Positions 17,191 through 25,262 of a stretch of 32,980 bases of DNA are shown one piece after another. The position numbers and the translations under genes were made by a program. The stretch is from an uncultured Veillonella sp. (GTDB lineage Bacteria > Bacillota > Negativicutes > Veillonellales > Veillonellaceae), in assembly GCF_938010505.1 (NCBI RefSeq), contig NZ_CALLVP010000099.1, forward strand, positions 1-32,980. The letters are read 5' to 3'. A model generated the notes under the pieces. That model saw nothing but the letters and a program-made list of their open reading frames with translations, was not told where the DNA came from and did no database searches. Position 1 is the first letter of the stretch; each line of letters opens with the position of its first letter.

Positions 17191-17448
17191 GTGTTAAATA
17201 ATCTTTCTATTCTTATCACAAATTTTGATATAATGGCAGAAATTAAGAAAGTAGGTACTACTATGGGCGTGGTAAAAAGAACCTTAGGTCAAGCAATTCG
17301 TAATTGGGAAGCACGTAGATTAATGACGGCTCGTAATAAAATTAGCCGGAAAAAACAATTAGAACGAGTATGGCCTTATCCTATGACTAAGGAAAAACGT
17401 CGTGAACTCGGTCAAGGCATAGCCGGTTTAGTTAATAATGACAATTAA
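17191..17448 (+). CDS. Small basic protein of unknown function
   Basis: I do not recognise this protein. From GTG 17191 it has 85 residues; in-frame ATGs at 17233 and 17263 would give 71 or 61. The segment from residue 25 on is strongly basic (KRTLGQAIRNWEARRLMTAR, then KISRKKQLERVWPYPMTKEK) and looks helical, without a signal peptide or membrane segment. Such a composition could bind nucleic acid, but no known fold is evident. It has its own promoter (17131-17159) and a weak AGAGAG eight bases before GTG. It diverges from the LysR gene and converges with yigZ. It may be a real small gene restricted to close relatives; the start is uncertain. Confidence 0.55.
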   Translation: MLNNLSILITNFDIMAEIKKVGTTMGVVKRTLGQAIRNWEARRLMTARNKISRKKQLERVWPYPMTKEKRRELGQGIAGLVNNDN

Positions 17449-17471
17449 AAGTTTGGAATCTACTAACTAGA

Positions 17472-18125
17472 TTATTTATCTAGTGGTAGTACCACTTCAA
17501 TAGAATCTAATATGGTACAAGTAGCAGCTCCATGACTCATGTCTTGGAGCTCTTTTTGTATGCGCTCCACATCAGTAGGTGGTACTAAGATTGTCACAAT
17601 TACATGTTCACCAAAGTTTGCTTCATAATGTAATTTTTCGTCCTGTACATATCTTTCCACCGCACCATACAAAGAATAGTCGATTGTCGCCTGTAGCTGA
17701 GTTCGTGTTGTGTGTAGTTCTTTAGGAGCAAGACGTAAGGCTTCTGCAACGGAGTGTGAATATGCCCGAATCAAGCCACCAGCGCCTAATTTGATGCCTC
17801 CAAAATAACGTGTTACGACGACTGCTACATTGGTAATGCCAGTTTTTTTGAGAACTTCAAGCATTGGTTTACCTGCTGTACTAGATGGTTCACCATTATC
17901 TGAGGATCGTTGTTGTTCTTGTTTGGGACCTAACGCATAGGCCGTACAGTTATGGCGCGCATCCCAAAATTCTTTGTTGATGCGGCCTATAAAGGCTTGG
18001 GCGTCCTCTTCAGTCTTACAAGGATACACGGTAGTTATAAACCGTGACTTTTCAACAACATATTCATGACGAAATTCTTTCGCTACCGAAGTAAATTCCG
18101 TCGTAGGGCTTATTGATTCAGACAT
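17472..18125 (-). CDS. yigZ: YigZ/IMPACT family protein (UPF0029)
   Basis: This 217-residue protein carries the IMPACT family signature: KSRFITTVYPC near the start, then ARHNCTAYALG, SSDNGEPSSTAGKPML and RYFGGIKLGAGGLIRAYS. The second half is the small ferredoxin-like UPF0029 C-terminal domain. Eukaryotic IMPACT modulates translational stress signalling through GCN1/GCN2; bacterial members (YigZ, YvyE) are structurally known but have no agreed function. Length is normal. The start has AAAGGAGGTGA in good position on the minus strand. It converges on the small gene at 17191. Confidence 0.93.
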   Translation of the reverse strand: MSESISPTTEFTSVAKEFRHEYVVEKSRFITTVYPCKTEEDAQAFIGRINKEFWDARHNCTAYALGPKQEQQRSSDNGEPSSTAGKPMLEVLKKTGITNVAVVVTRYFGGIKLGAGGLIRAYSHSVAEALRLAPKELHTTRTQLQATIDYSLYGAVERYVQDEKLHYEANFGEHVIVTILVPPTDVERIQKELQDMSHGAATCTILDSIEVVLPLDK

Positions 18126-18214
18126 ATATTCACCTCCTTTTGAATCAAAGATTATGTTTATTCATCATCACTTTATTATAATCTATTTATGAATGCTATG
18201 TATAGGTAAAAAGC

Positions 18215-18244
18215 GGTTAATTCCCCTATAATAAAGAATTAACC
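18215..18244. repeat. Inverted repeat enclosing a -10-like hexamer
   Basis: GGTTAATTC (18215-18223) and GAATTAACC (18236-18244) are perfect inverted copies around 12 bases that contain TATAAT (18227-18232). It may be a regulator operator. As a terminator it would have no gene to end, since both neighbours diverge from it. Confidence 0.6.
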
Positions 18245-18263
18245 CTCTATTTTTGGTAGGATA

Positions 18264-18291
18264 TTGACGTAATGAGAATTTATGTTATTAT
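18264..18291 (+). promoter_or_regulatory. Candidate distal promoter of copA
   Basis: TTGACG (18264-18269) and TATTAT (18286-18291) are 16 bases apart. It would give a leader of about 240 bases. Confidence 0.4.
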
Positions 18292-18438
18292 TAAATGTAG
18301 ACGTATGAATAAGTACTCATGTAAAAGTGTTCATATATTGGAATTTTGTAATATATTGGTACGTATTTAGAAAACCCATTTATGGATATTTACAATACTG
18401 TACATAGATTCTATTTATATGGATAGCCAAATAGGTGT

Positions 18439-18467
18439 TTGAGTATATATAAGTACATAGATACAAG
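18439..18467 (+). promoter_or_regulatory. Candidate proximal promoter of copA
   Basis: TTGAGT (18439-18444) and TACAAG (18462-18467) are separated by 17 bases. It would give a leader of about 65 bases. Confidence 0.4.
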
Positions 18468-18538
18468 GTATAGGCTTGGTAACAATATAATGACTTGTGA
18501 GGTCAATATGTATCTATGAAGTAGAAAGGCCTGTGAAT

Positions 18539-20713
18539 ATGAGCGTAAAAAAACAAGAATTTGATATTACAGGTATGCACTGTGCAGCCTGTGTAAAACG
18601 CGTTGAAAACGTCGTTTCTAAAGTCGAGGGCGTAGAATCTGTTAAGGTCAACCTCTTAACTCGAAAGGGGAGCGTTGAATATAAAGATGGCGCTACTATA
18701 GATTCACAACAGATTATTGATGCCATTACAAATATTGGTTTTGGTGCTGCAGAAGCAGACGAAACAAAGCAAGAAATAGAAAAGGTTAACTTAAAACCTC
18801 ATATTACACGCCTTATTATTGCCGCCTGTATGGCGGTACCGATGATGATTAATATGACGTTACATCGATTTGGTATTCAGGCATTGCCTGTATGGGTAGA
18901 GTTTATTCTTGCCACCATTGCTCAGTTCGGTCCTGGTCTCATGTTCTATAAGAGTGCTTGGAGCGCTGTAAAAAATGGAGCACTTACGATGGATGTGCTC
19001 GTTGTAATGGGGACAACGGTAGCCTATCTATTCAGCATTTATAATTGGAAATTTCACCCTGAACTAGGCCCTCATGGGATATATTTTGAAACCTCTGCTT
19101 GGCTCATTACATTTATCCTTCTTGGTAAGCTGTTAGAAGAAATCGCGAAGGGGCGTACCTCTGAAGCACTTCAAAAATTGATTGCTTTACAACCTGCAAC
19201 GGCTCATGTGTTGCGTGATGGAGAATTTGTGGACATCCCTACATCTAAGGTGGTAGCAGGCGATATTTTGCAGGTTCGAGCAGGCGAAAAAATTCCAGTA
19301 GACGGTACGATTACTGATGGCTACTCCACCGTAGACGAGGCTATGCTGACCGGTGAAAGCTTACCGGTAGAAAAACAAGTTGGTTCTGAAGTTATTGGTG
19401 CTACTATAAACCTAAGTGGTGCTTTTACCATGGAAGCTAAGCGTATCGGTTCTGATACGATGTTGTCTCAAATCATCAAGGTTGTAGAAGAGGCACAAAC
19501 TTCCAAGTCTAGTATTCAACGCATTGCAGATATTGTGGCGCAATACTTTGTGCCTACAGTAATCGGTCTCGCTATCGTGACGGGTCTCGTATGGTATTTC
19601 ATCATGGGCGACTCACTCAATGTGGCGCTCATTAATGCAACAGCCGTACTCGTTATCGCTTGTCCATGTGCTCTTGGCCTTGCCACACCAACATCTATTA
19701 TGGTTGGCTCTGGTCTGGGTGCGGAACATGGTGTACTCATCAAGAGTGCAGAATATCTTGAAAAGGCTGGCAAGCTCGATGCCATTGTTATGGATAAAAC
19801 AGGCACCCTCACACAAGGTGTGTTAGATGTGACGGCTTTCAAAAATTATAGTGGTGATGAAAGTAAAAATATGTCCATTATGATGGCCCTTGAGAGTGGC
19901 ACATCTCATCCAATTGCAAAGGCTATGGTCTACTACGGTGAAGATCAGGGATATAAAGGTAAGGATATTGAACTAGAAAGTTTTGGTGATGTACCTGGTA
20001 AAGGCCTACAAGGGGCATATCAAGGCGTATCTGTACAACTTGGTCACAGCCGTTGGATGAACGAACTAGGTTACGATTTAACTGCGGTTCAAAAAGATGT
20101 TTTACGCTTTGAAGAACAAGGTGCTTCCGTATCTGTTCTCGCTGTAGATGGTGTCATCAGTGCATTGTGGGCCGTAGAGGACGAATTACGTCCAGAAACC
20201 ATCGAGGTTGTTAAAGAATTACAAGCTCAAGGTATCGACGTGTGGATGCTCACTGGTGATAATTGCCGTACGGCTCAATATATTGCTAAGCAAGCAGGTA
20301 TTACTCATGTTATAGCTGAAGTATTGCCTCAAGACAAGGCTAGTAAGGTAAAAGAATTACAAGATAAAGGTCTTGTGGTGGGGATGGTTGGTGACGGTAT
20401 CAATGATGCTCCTGCTCTCGTTACGGCAGATATTGGTTTTGCTATTGGCAGTGGTACAGATATTGCGGTAGAAGCAGCCGACATCGTCCTTGTACGAAAT
20501 GATTTACATACCTTGGTACAAGCAGTACGACTCAGCCGTAAGACAATGACCAATATTAAACAAAACCTATTCTGGGCATTGATCTTTAACTGTATCGGTA
20601 TTCCGTTGGCCGCAATAGGTGCATTAAATCCAATGATTGCTGGTACAGCGATGGCATTTAGCTCTGTAACAGTCGTAGGTAATTCACTTCGTTTGAAACG
20701 AGCAAAAATCTAA
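18539..20713 (+). CDS. copA: P1B-type copper-exporting ATPase
   Basis: This 724-residue heavy-metal P-type ATPase pumps Cu(I) out of the cytoplasm. One N-terminal HMA domain carries GMHCAAC (C15, C18). Eight membrane helices are expected; the transport motif is CPC (C375, C377) in IACPCALGLATPTS. The phosphorylated Asp is D419 in MDKTGT, TGE is in MLTGESLPVEK, SHPIAKA is the P1B His-Pro motif, and GDGINDAPAL the hinge. The last helices contain FNCIGIP and AFSSVTVVGNS, agreeing with Cu(I) specificity. I start at ATG 18539, with AGAAAGG nine bases upstream, over GTG 18497, which only adds 14 residues before the HMA fold. A single-gene transcript ends at 20765. Confidence 0.94.
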   Translation: MSVKKQEFDITGMHCAACVKRVENVVSKVEGVESVKVNLLTRKGSVEYKDGATIDSQQIIDAITNIGFGAAEADETKQEIEKVNLKPHITRLIIAACMAVPMMINMTLHRFGIQALPVWVEFILATIAQFGPGLMFYKSAWSAVKNGALTMDVLVVMGTTVAYLFSIYNWKFHPELGPHGIYFETSAWLITFILLGKLLEEIAKGRTSEALQKLIALQPATAHVLRDGEFVDIPTSKVVAGDILQVRAGEKIPVDGTITDGYSTVDEAMLTGESLPVEKQVGSEVIGATINLSGAFTMEAKRIGSDTMLSQIIKVVEEAQTSKSSIQRIADIVAQYFVPTVIGLAIVTGLVWYFIMGDSLNVALINATAVLVIACPCALGLATPTSIMVGSGLGAEHGVLIKSAEYLEKAGKLDAIVMDKTGTLTQGVLDVTAFKNYSGDESKNMSIMMALESGTSHPIAKAMVYYGEDQGYKGKDIELESFGDVPGKGLQGAYQGVSVQLGHSRWMNELGYDLTAVQKDVLRFEEQGASVSVLAVDGVISALWAVEDELRPETIEVVKELQAQGIDVWMLTGDNCRTAQYIAKQAGITHVIAEVLPQDKASKVKELQDKGLVVGMVGDGINDAPALVTADIGFAIGSGTDIAVEAADIVLVRNDLHTLVQAVRLSRKTMTNIKQNLFWALIFNCIGIPLAAIGALNPMIAGTAMAFSSVTVVGNSLRLKRAKI

Positions 20714-20725
20714 TTGATATATGAT

Positions 20726-20765
20726 AAAAGACAGCACCTATACAATTGTATAGGTGCTGTCTTTT
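20726..20765. terminator. Terminator of copA (40-base perfect palindrome)
   Basis: Bases 20726-20765 are a perfect palindrome, beginning AAAAGACAGCACCTATACA and mirrored exactly, with no unpaired bases except those needed to turn. The T-run is only four long, so termination relies on stem strength. Confidence 0.85.
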
Positions 20766-20833
20766 AACTTGTTCCATTCTGTTGCAAATATTTTAATTCC
20801 TATAAACTCGGTATTTTTATAGTACACATCATC

Positions 20834-20842
20834 TGCTATACT
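20834..20842 (+). promoter_or_regulatory. Extended -10 promoter of the ECF S-component gene
   Basis: TGCTATACT (20834-20842) is a TGN-extended -10. The -35 at 20814-20819 (TTTTTA) is weak. Transcription would start near 20849, leaving a leader too short for a riboswitch. Confidence 0.55.
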
Positions 20843-20880
20843 GAGTATAGTTATTTGTTAAGTAAGAGAGGATCATGGCT

Positions 20881-21408
20881 ATGAAATTAAAGACTCGTGA
20901 TATAGTATATATTGGCTTTATTGCCGCTTTGTGTGCAGTAGCAACAACAATTCGCATTGAAGTACCTGGTGGAGCCATGGTGCATCTTGGTTCAGCGGCT
21001 CTCTTTACGACATCAATTCTATTTGGTGGTTTATATAGTGGTTTAGGCGCGGCGATTGGCTCTGCACTATTTGATCTCTTTGGTGGTCATACACAATACA
21101 TCGTGTTTTCTTTCTTTATTAAAGGGATTGCAGGCCTTATTGTAGGTGGTTTGACTGCTGGTTATTTGCCACCATCTATTAATAAACCTACTGCATCCTT
21201 TGGTCGAATCTTGGTAGCTCTTATCATCGGTGCGATTTGGACAGCTTTTGGCTACTTCCTTGCGTGGTGGTTCGTTCTTGAAAGTGCGGTCGTAGCAGCT
21301 AGCAAAATTCAATACTCCTTGATTACAAGTGCTGCAGGAATTGTGGTTGCTATTGTATTAACACCTAAGTTACAAACAGTAGTGCGCAGATTGTTTACTA
21401 AAAATTAA
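20881..21408 (+). CDS. ECF transporter S component (substrate-binding membrane subunit)
   Basis: This 175-residue, very hydrophobic protein has about six membrane helices and the ECF S-component pattern: an N-terminal RDIVYIGFIAALCAVAT helix, then PGGAMVHLGSAALF and GSALFDLFGG. S components bind a vitamin, cofactor precursor or metal and share the EcfA/A'/T motor, which is not in the window and is presumably encoded elsewhere. The substrate is unknown; no riboswitch precedes the gene to hint at it. I prefer ATG 20881 because AGAGAGGA (20865-20872) lies eight bases upstream; ATG 20875 is only two bases from it. Confidence 0.85.
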   Translation: MKLKTRDIVYIGFIAALCAVATTIRIEVPGGAMVHLGSAALFTTSILFGGLYSGLGAAIGSALFDLFGGHTQYIVFSFFIKGIAGLIVGGLTAGYLPPSINKPTASFGRILVALIIGAIWTAFGYFLAWWFVLESAVVAASKIQYSLITSAAGIVVAIVLTPKLQTVVRRLFTKN

Positions 21409-21504
21409 TTGCTACAATGTTTTAGTATGTTTTAGTTTAGGCACTGCTAAAATAGCTATAACAATCTAATACATTGATAAATAAACTATCATATGGATAA
21501 ATAC

Positions 21505-21550
21505 AAAAGCCTTTAGCTGCTAAATTAGTTTAGCGTCTAAAGGCTTTTTT
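21505..21550. terminator. Two-tier hairpin terminator after the ECF S-component gene
   Basis: AAAAGCCTTTAG (21505-21516) pairs with CTAAAGGCTTTT (21537-21548), and inside it GCTAAA (21519-21524) pairs with TTTAGC (21529-21534) around TTAG. A T-run follows (21545-21550). The A-run on the left could let it also stop the minus-strand rclA transcript. Confidence 0.9.
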
Positions 21551-21597
21551 GTTAGGTTATTATTTTATAGTTAGTGATTGTATTAGCTATTAAACTA

Positions 21598-22923
21598 TTA
21601 GAAATTACAAAGGTCATTTAGGTTTTCTGCCATGGTAGGGTGTGTGAAGATTTGATTTTTGAAATATGTATATGGAATGTTATTATCCATAGCCATTTTT
21701 ATTAAGTTGATCAATTCTTCTGCACCTTGGGAATAGAGTGTAGCGCCCAAAATTAAGTTGTTATCAGCATCCACAACAATTTTAAAGGCGCCTTTTAAAT
21801 AGTCGTTTACATGTGCTCTAGGCATGGTAGCTACGAGCATTTCTTTCGTTTTAACCATATATCCTTGGTTGATTGCATCTTCTTCTGTAAGACCTACACG
21901 AGAAAGTGGAGGTGTTAAGAAAGTAGTATAAGGAATATTTTTACGATCTTTTAAGGTATATTGGCTGTTACCTGTAAGTGCGCCAAATACGATACGGAAG
22001 TCATCAAGAGATATATATGTGAATTGAGGACCACCGTTTACATCACCGACTGCGTATACACCAGGAACGGAGCTTTCACACGTATCATTAACTACGATAG
22101 CACCGCGTTCGTTAGTAGCGATGTCCGTATGTTCTAAACCGATATTAGCTGTATTGGCTTTGCGACCTGTAGCGTATAGAACAGCATCAAAAGTGTAGTT
22201 TTGATTATTAGCGGTGATAACTGGTTTGTCGCCATCATTGGATACAGAGTCTAATGTGACATTATTAAGAATAGTAATACCTTGTTCAGTTAAGTACTCT
22301 GTAGCTAGTTCTTGAACGATAGATTCTTCGCGTTTTAAGATGCTAGATTCGATATTGAATACAGTTACCTTAGTACCAAGTTTTGCATATAGACTTGCAA
22401 ATTCAAGACCGATTGGACCGGCGCCGATAACGCCTAATGTACTAGGTTGAGTAGGTAATTGTTGAATCTCAGTACTATTATAGAAACCAGTAGCTATATT
22501 GATGCCAGAAATATTAGGTTTAATTGCTACAGCACCGGTGTTAATAACGATAGTGTCAGCAGATAATATAATCTTATCCTCGCCAGCGGTAACGGCGATT
22601 TCTTTATTGCTAATAAATGCACCATGCCCAGTATAGACATCGACATGTTCATTTGTATCTAACATACCGAAGTTTTTATTGCGTAAGCGAGATGTAACAA
22701 CCTCGCGTTGGTTTAATACTTGAGCGTATGATAAGCCTTTTGATGCGGCAATGATCATCGTCTTAGTAGGGATACATGCGATATTAATACATGTACCACC
22801 GTACATCAGTGGATTTTCTTCAATCATGGCTACGGATTTGCCTATAGTGCCAAATTTTGCGGCTAAGGTTTTGCCAGCCTTGCCAAAACCTAAGACGATA
22901 ATGTCATATTGTTTGGTATTCAT
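21598..22923 (-). CDS. rclA: RclA-like pyridine nucleotide-disulfide oxidoreductase
   Basis: This 441-residue FAD enzyme has the two-Cys redox site YGGTCINIACIPTKT (C45, C50), the FAD-binding GFGKAG (12-17), the NAD(P)H-binding GAGPIGLEFA, the second FAD motif YAVGDVNGGPQFTYI, and a C-terminal dimerisation domain ending with FTHPTMAENLND. The N-terminus (VLGFGKAGKTLA) and length match E. coli RclA, which protects against hypochlorous acid and has been described as a Cu(II) reductase; other relatives include mercuric reductase, but the C-terminal vicinal cysteines are absent. I start at ATG 22923 with AGGAGG seven bases upstream; a longer frame to 22965 has no such site. It stands alone on the minus strand. 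Confidence 0.85.
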   Translation of the reverse strand: MNTKQYDIIVLGFGKAGKTLAAKFGTIGKSVAMIEENPLMYGGTCINIACIPTKTMIIAASKGLSYAQVLNQREVVTSRLRNKNFGMLDTNEHVDVYTGHGAFISNKEIAVTAGEDKIILSADTIVINTGAVAIKPNISGINIATGFYNSTEIQQLPTQPSTLGVIGAGPIGLEFASLYAKLGTKVTVFNIESSILKREESIVQELATEYLTEQGITILNNVTLDSVSNDGDKPVITANNQNYTFDAVLYATGRKANTANIGLEHTDIATNERGAIVVNDTCESSVPGVYAVGDVNGGPQFTYISLDDFRIVFGALTGNSQYTLKDRKNIPYTTFLTPPLSRVGLTEEDAINQGYMVKTKEMLVATMPRAHVNDYLKGAFKIVVDADNNLILGATLYSQGAEELINLIKMAMDNNIPYTYFKNQIFTHPTMAENLNDLCNF

Positions 22924-22966
22924 ACAATACCTCCTATCTTTTATATTGAAAATATTAGATATCAAT

Positions 22967-22975
22967 ATTATAGCA
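22967..22975 (-). promoter_or_regulatory. Extended -10 promoter of the rclA-like gene
   Basis: On the minus strand TGCTATAAT (22975-22967) is a perfect extended -10. The -35 is poor (CTTTTA near 22995), suggesting activator help. The leader would be about 37 bases. Confidence 0.6.
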
Positions 22976-23008
22976 CATTGTAATAGATATAAAAGTAGAA
23001 AATAGAAA

Positions 23009-23027
23009 TAATTATCACTGATTACTA
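23009..23027. promoter_or_regulatory. 19-base imperfect palindrome upstream of the rclA-like promoter
   Basis: TAATTATCA-C-TGATTACTA (23009-23027) is a 9-1-9 inverted repeat with two mismatched pairs. It is centred about 58 bases upstream of the predicted rclA start point, a usual position for an activator. Its length and ATCA/TGAT core recall Fur-family boxes, but the match is partial. Confidence 0.35.
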
Positions 23028-23170
23028 AATAAAATTTGTTTAGAGTGACTATTTTAAGGTAGTAATTTAGCTTATAGCCTTGTAGTGTATTTAAGGAAGT
23101 AGGGAGAAGCTTATATATCTGTGTTTCTTCTGTACTACAGTAATTAATTAAGTGTGTTAAGTATTTCTAC

Positions 23171-23199
23171 TTGACACATCTTTTTATATGCTGTAGTAT
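23171..23199 (+). promoter_or_regulatory. Promoter of the ylxM-ffh-rpsP-trmD operon
   Basis: A perfect TTGACA (23171-23176) is followed after 17 bases by TAGTAT (23194-23199). The start point near 23206 gives a leader of about 34 bases before ylxM. A weak hairpin (23099-23138) lies upstream and has no T-run. Confidence 0.75.
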
Positions 23200-23239
23200 A
23201 TGTAAAGTAATATGACTTGACAGTGATGGAGGTGGCGAA

Positions 23240-23575
23240 ATGGAAGAACGAGTACTCATAAGTTTGCTCTTAGATTTCTATGGACCATTATTGACGGACA
23301 AGCAACGCATGTCCTTACAACTTCACCACGAAGATGATATGTCTCTTGGCGAGATCGCTGAGGAATTAGGTGTATCACGACAGGCTGTACACGATAATTT
23401 ACAGCGTGCTCGACACATTTTAAATGATTACGAATCTAAATTGCACTTGGTGGCACAATATGAACAACGGGAAGGCTTGCTTTCACAGTTGAAAGCAACC
23501 TTGCCTAAAGAGGTGTTAGCTGAAACTAAGGTGCAACAAGTATTGGCGCAAATGGAGGGATATTATGGCATTTGA
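23240..23575 (+). CDS. ylxM: YlxM-family putative helix-turn-helix protein
   Basis: The 111-residue protein has a sigma-70 region-4-like helix-turn-helix, TDKQRMSLQLHHEDD then SLGEIAEELGVSRQAVHDNL (residues about 19-55), followed by a helical tail. YlxM is encoded next to ffh across Firmicutes; in some streptococci it has been linked to signal-recognition-particle GTPase function. GGAGGTGG lies just before the start. It overlaps ffh by 11 bases, indicating coupled translation. Confidence 0.92.
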   Translation: MEERVLISLLLDFYGPLLTDKQRMSLQLHHEDDMSLGEIAEELGVSRQAVHDNLQRARHILNDYESKLHLVAQYEQREGLLSQLKATLPKEVLAETKVQQVLAQMEGYYGI

Positions 23576-24917
23576 TAGCTTGTCAGAAAAACTGCAAGAA
23601 GCCTTTCAATCCTTAAAAGGGAAGGGCAAAATTACAGAAGATGATGTCAATCTTGCGTTGCGTCAGGTACGTACGGCTCTATTAGAAGCGGACGTTAACT
23701 TTATGGTAGCAAAGGACTTTGTTAAGTCCATTAAGGAAAAGGCCCTTGGTGAAGAGGTGTTCGGTTCCTTGAATCCAGCTCAAACGGTTATTAAAATCGT
23801 AAATGATGAGTTAACAGCTCTTTTAGGCGGTACGCAAAGTCGTATCATGATTTCCAGCAAGCCTCCAACGATTATCATGCTCGTTGGTTTGCAAGGTGCT
23901 GGTAAAACTACAACTGCTGGTAAACTAGCTGTATACCTACGCAAACAAGGTAAGCGTCCGATGCTCGTAGCTGCCGACGTATATCGCCCAGCTGCGATTA
24001 CTCAGTTGCAAGTAGTAGGTAAGCAAATTGATATTCCAGTATTTGCGGATGAAACACCTAGTGCCAATCCAGTAGATATTGCGCGTCGTGCCGTAGAGCA
24101 AAGCACGCATATGCTGAAAGATGTTGTTATCATCGATACAGCAGGTCGTTTGGCAATTGATGAAGTCCTCATGGATGAGTTGTCTAATATCAAAGCGGCT
24201 GTTCGACCTCATGAAATTCTACTCGTTGTAGACTCTATGATTGGTCAAGACGCGGTAACTACAGCACAAACATTTAATGAAAAATTAGGTGTTGATGGTG
24301 TTATCCTTACTAAACTCGATGGTGATGCGCGCGGTGGTGCCGCATTGTCTATCAAAGCTGTAACCGGCTTGCCAATCAAGTTTACTGGTGTGAGCGAAAA
24401 AATGGATGGTTTTGATGTATTCTATCCAGACCGCATGGCTTCTCGTATTCTCGATTTGGGCGACTTTAAAACATTGATTGAAAATGTACAAGGCGCCATC
24501 GATGAAGAAGAAGCTCGTGAAATGGCAAAGAAAATGGCGAAAAACAATTTCACCTTGGATGACTTCTTAAAACAGATGAACCAGGTGCGAAAGTTAGGGC
24601 CATTACAAAATATTATTGGCATGTTGCCAGGCATGGGACAAATTAAGGATCAATTAAAGGACCTTGATTTGAATAGTAAAGAGGTGCGTCGTATCGAGGC
24701 TATCATTACATCCATGACGGCGGCAGAGCGAGAAAATCCAAGTATTCTTAATGGTTCTCGCCGCAAGCGTATTGCTTTAGGTTCTGGTACACAGGTACAA
24801 GATGTAAATCGCTTGTTGAAACAATTTGAAGAAGCGCGGAAGATGATGAAGCGCATGCAAGGTTTACGTGGCGGTAAGGGCGGATTCCCTGGAATGCCTA
24901 AATTACCGTTTATGTAA
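23565..24917 (+). CDS. ffh: Signal recognition particle protein Ffh
   Basis: This 450-residue GTPase, with 4.5S RNA, delivers ribosomes making membrane proteins to FtsY. An N domain is followed by the G domain with GLQGAGKTTTAGKLA (near residue 107), DTAGR, and TKLDGDARGG. The Met-rich M domain (about 300-450) includes GMLPGMGQIK and RKRIALGSGTQVQDVN, then ends in GGKGGFPGMPKLPFM. Length and motifs are standard. The start lies inside ylxM after ATGGAGGGAT. Confidence 0.97.
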   Translation: MAFDSLSEKLQEAFQSLKGKGKITEDDVNLALRQVRTALLEADVNFMVAKDFVKSIKEKALGEEVFGSLNPAQTVIKIVNDELTALLGGTQSRIMISSKPPTIIMLVGLQGAGKTTTAGKLAVYLRKQGKRPMLVAADVYRPAAITQLQVVGKQIDIPVFADETPSANPVDIARRAVEQSTHMLKDVVIIDTAGRLAIDEVLMDELSNIKAAVRPHEILLVVDSMIGQDAVTTAQTFNEKLGVDGVILTKLDGDARGGAALSIKAVTGLPIKFTGVSEKMDGFDVFYPDRMASRILDLGDFKTLIENVQGAIDEEEAREMAKKMAKNNFTLDDFLKQMNQVRKLGPLQNIIGMLPGMGQIKDQLKDLDLNSKEVRRIEAIITSMTAAERENPSILNGSRRKRIALGSGTQVQDVNRLLKQFEEARKMMKRMQGLRGGKGGFPGMPKLPFM

Positions 24918-24977
24918 TACATGGGCAGGGGCGCTGAACTTGTCCATTTACATCAGTATAAGGAGGTGAATTTCACA

Positions 24978-25241
24978 ATGTTAAAAATTCGTTTGACTCG
25001 TTTAGGTGCTAAAAAAGCTCCTTTCTACCGTATCGTAGTTGCTGACGCACGTGCTCCACGTGAAGGTCGTCCTGTTGACACAATTGGTCAATATGATGCT
25101 ACTAAACAACCAGCTATCGTTAATGTAGACGAAGAAAAAGCTTTGGCTTGGTTAGCTAAAGGTGCTCAGCCTACTGACACTGTTCGCTCCTTGTTCAAAA
25201 AACAAGGCGTTATGCAAAAATTTGCAGACGCTAAAAAGTAA
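24978..25241 (+). CDS. rpsP: 30S ribosomal protein S16
   Basis: The 87-residue protein begins MLKIRLTRLGAKKAPFYRIV, the universal S16 N-terminus. It binds 16S rRNA early in 30S assembly. The start is set by AAGGAGGTGA (24960-24969) about eight bases upstream; the longer frame from 24921 adds 19 residues with no counterpart in S16. It lies 60 bases after ffh in a conserved order. Confidence 0.97.
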   Translation: MLKIRLTRLGAKKAPFYRIVVADARAPREGRPVDTIGQYDATKQPAIVNVDEEKALAWLAKGAQPTDTVRSLFKKQGVMQKFADAKK

Positions 25242-25262
25242 TTAATAGAGAGGCATACTGTG

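Larger units (their letters stand above)
18126..18538. other. Divergent intergenic region between yigZ and copA
   Basis: I find no convincing gene in these 413 bases. The region is about 70% AT. It holds a possible yigZ -10 on the minus strand (TATAAT at 18180-18175), a 9-base inverted repeat (18215-18244) and two candidate copA promoters. A TACA-N4-TGTA palindrome at 18391-18402 resembles a CopY box (TACA-N2-TGTA) but has the wrong spacer. Confidence 0.5.

Noticed and set aside
17467..17483. Small hairpin at the convergent ends of the 85-residue gene and yigZ
   Set aside because: CTAGAT/ATCTAG is weak, overlaps the yigZ stop and has no T-run, so it is not a credible terminator.
18391..18402. 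TACA-N4-TGTA palindrome as a CopY operator upstream of copA
   Set aside because: The known box has a two-base spacer; four bases here is not a match, and such short AT-rich palindromes are common by chance.
20766..20874. Riboswitch ahead of the ECF S-component gene
   Set aside because: The leader from the likely start point is about 30 bases, too short for a riboswitch, and no conserved aptamer motif is visible.
22966..23170. Small RNA or short gene upstream of ylxM
   Set aside because: Only a weak hairpin (23099-23138) and no terminator, ribosome-binding site or coding pattern were seen.
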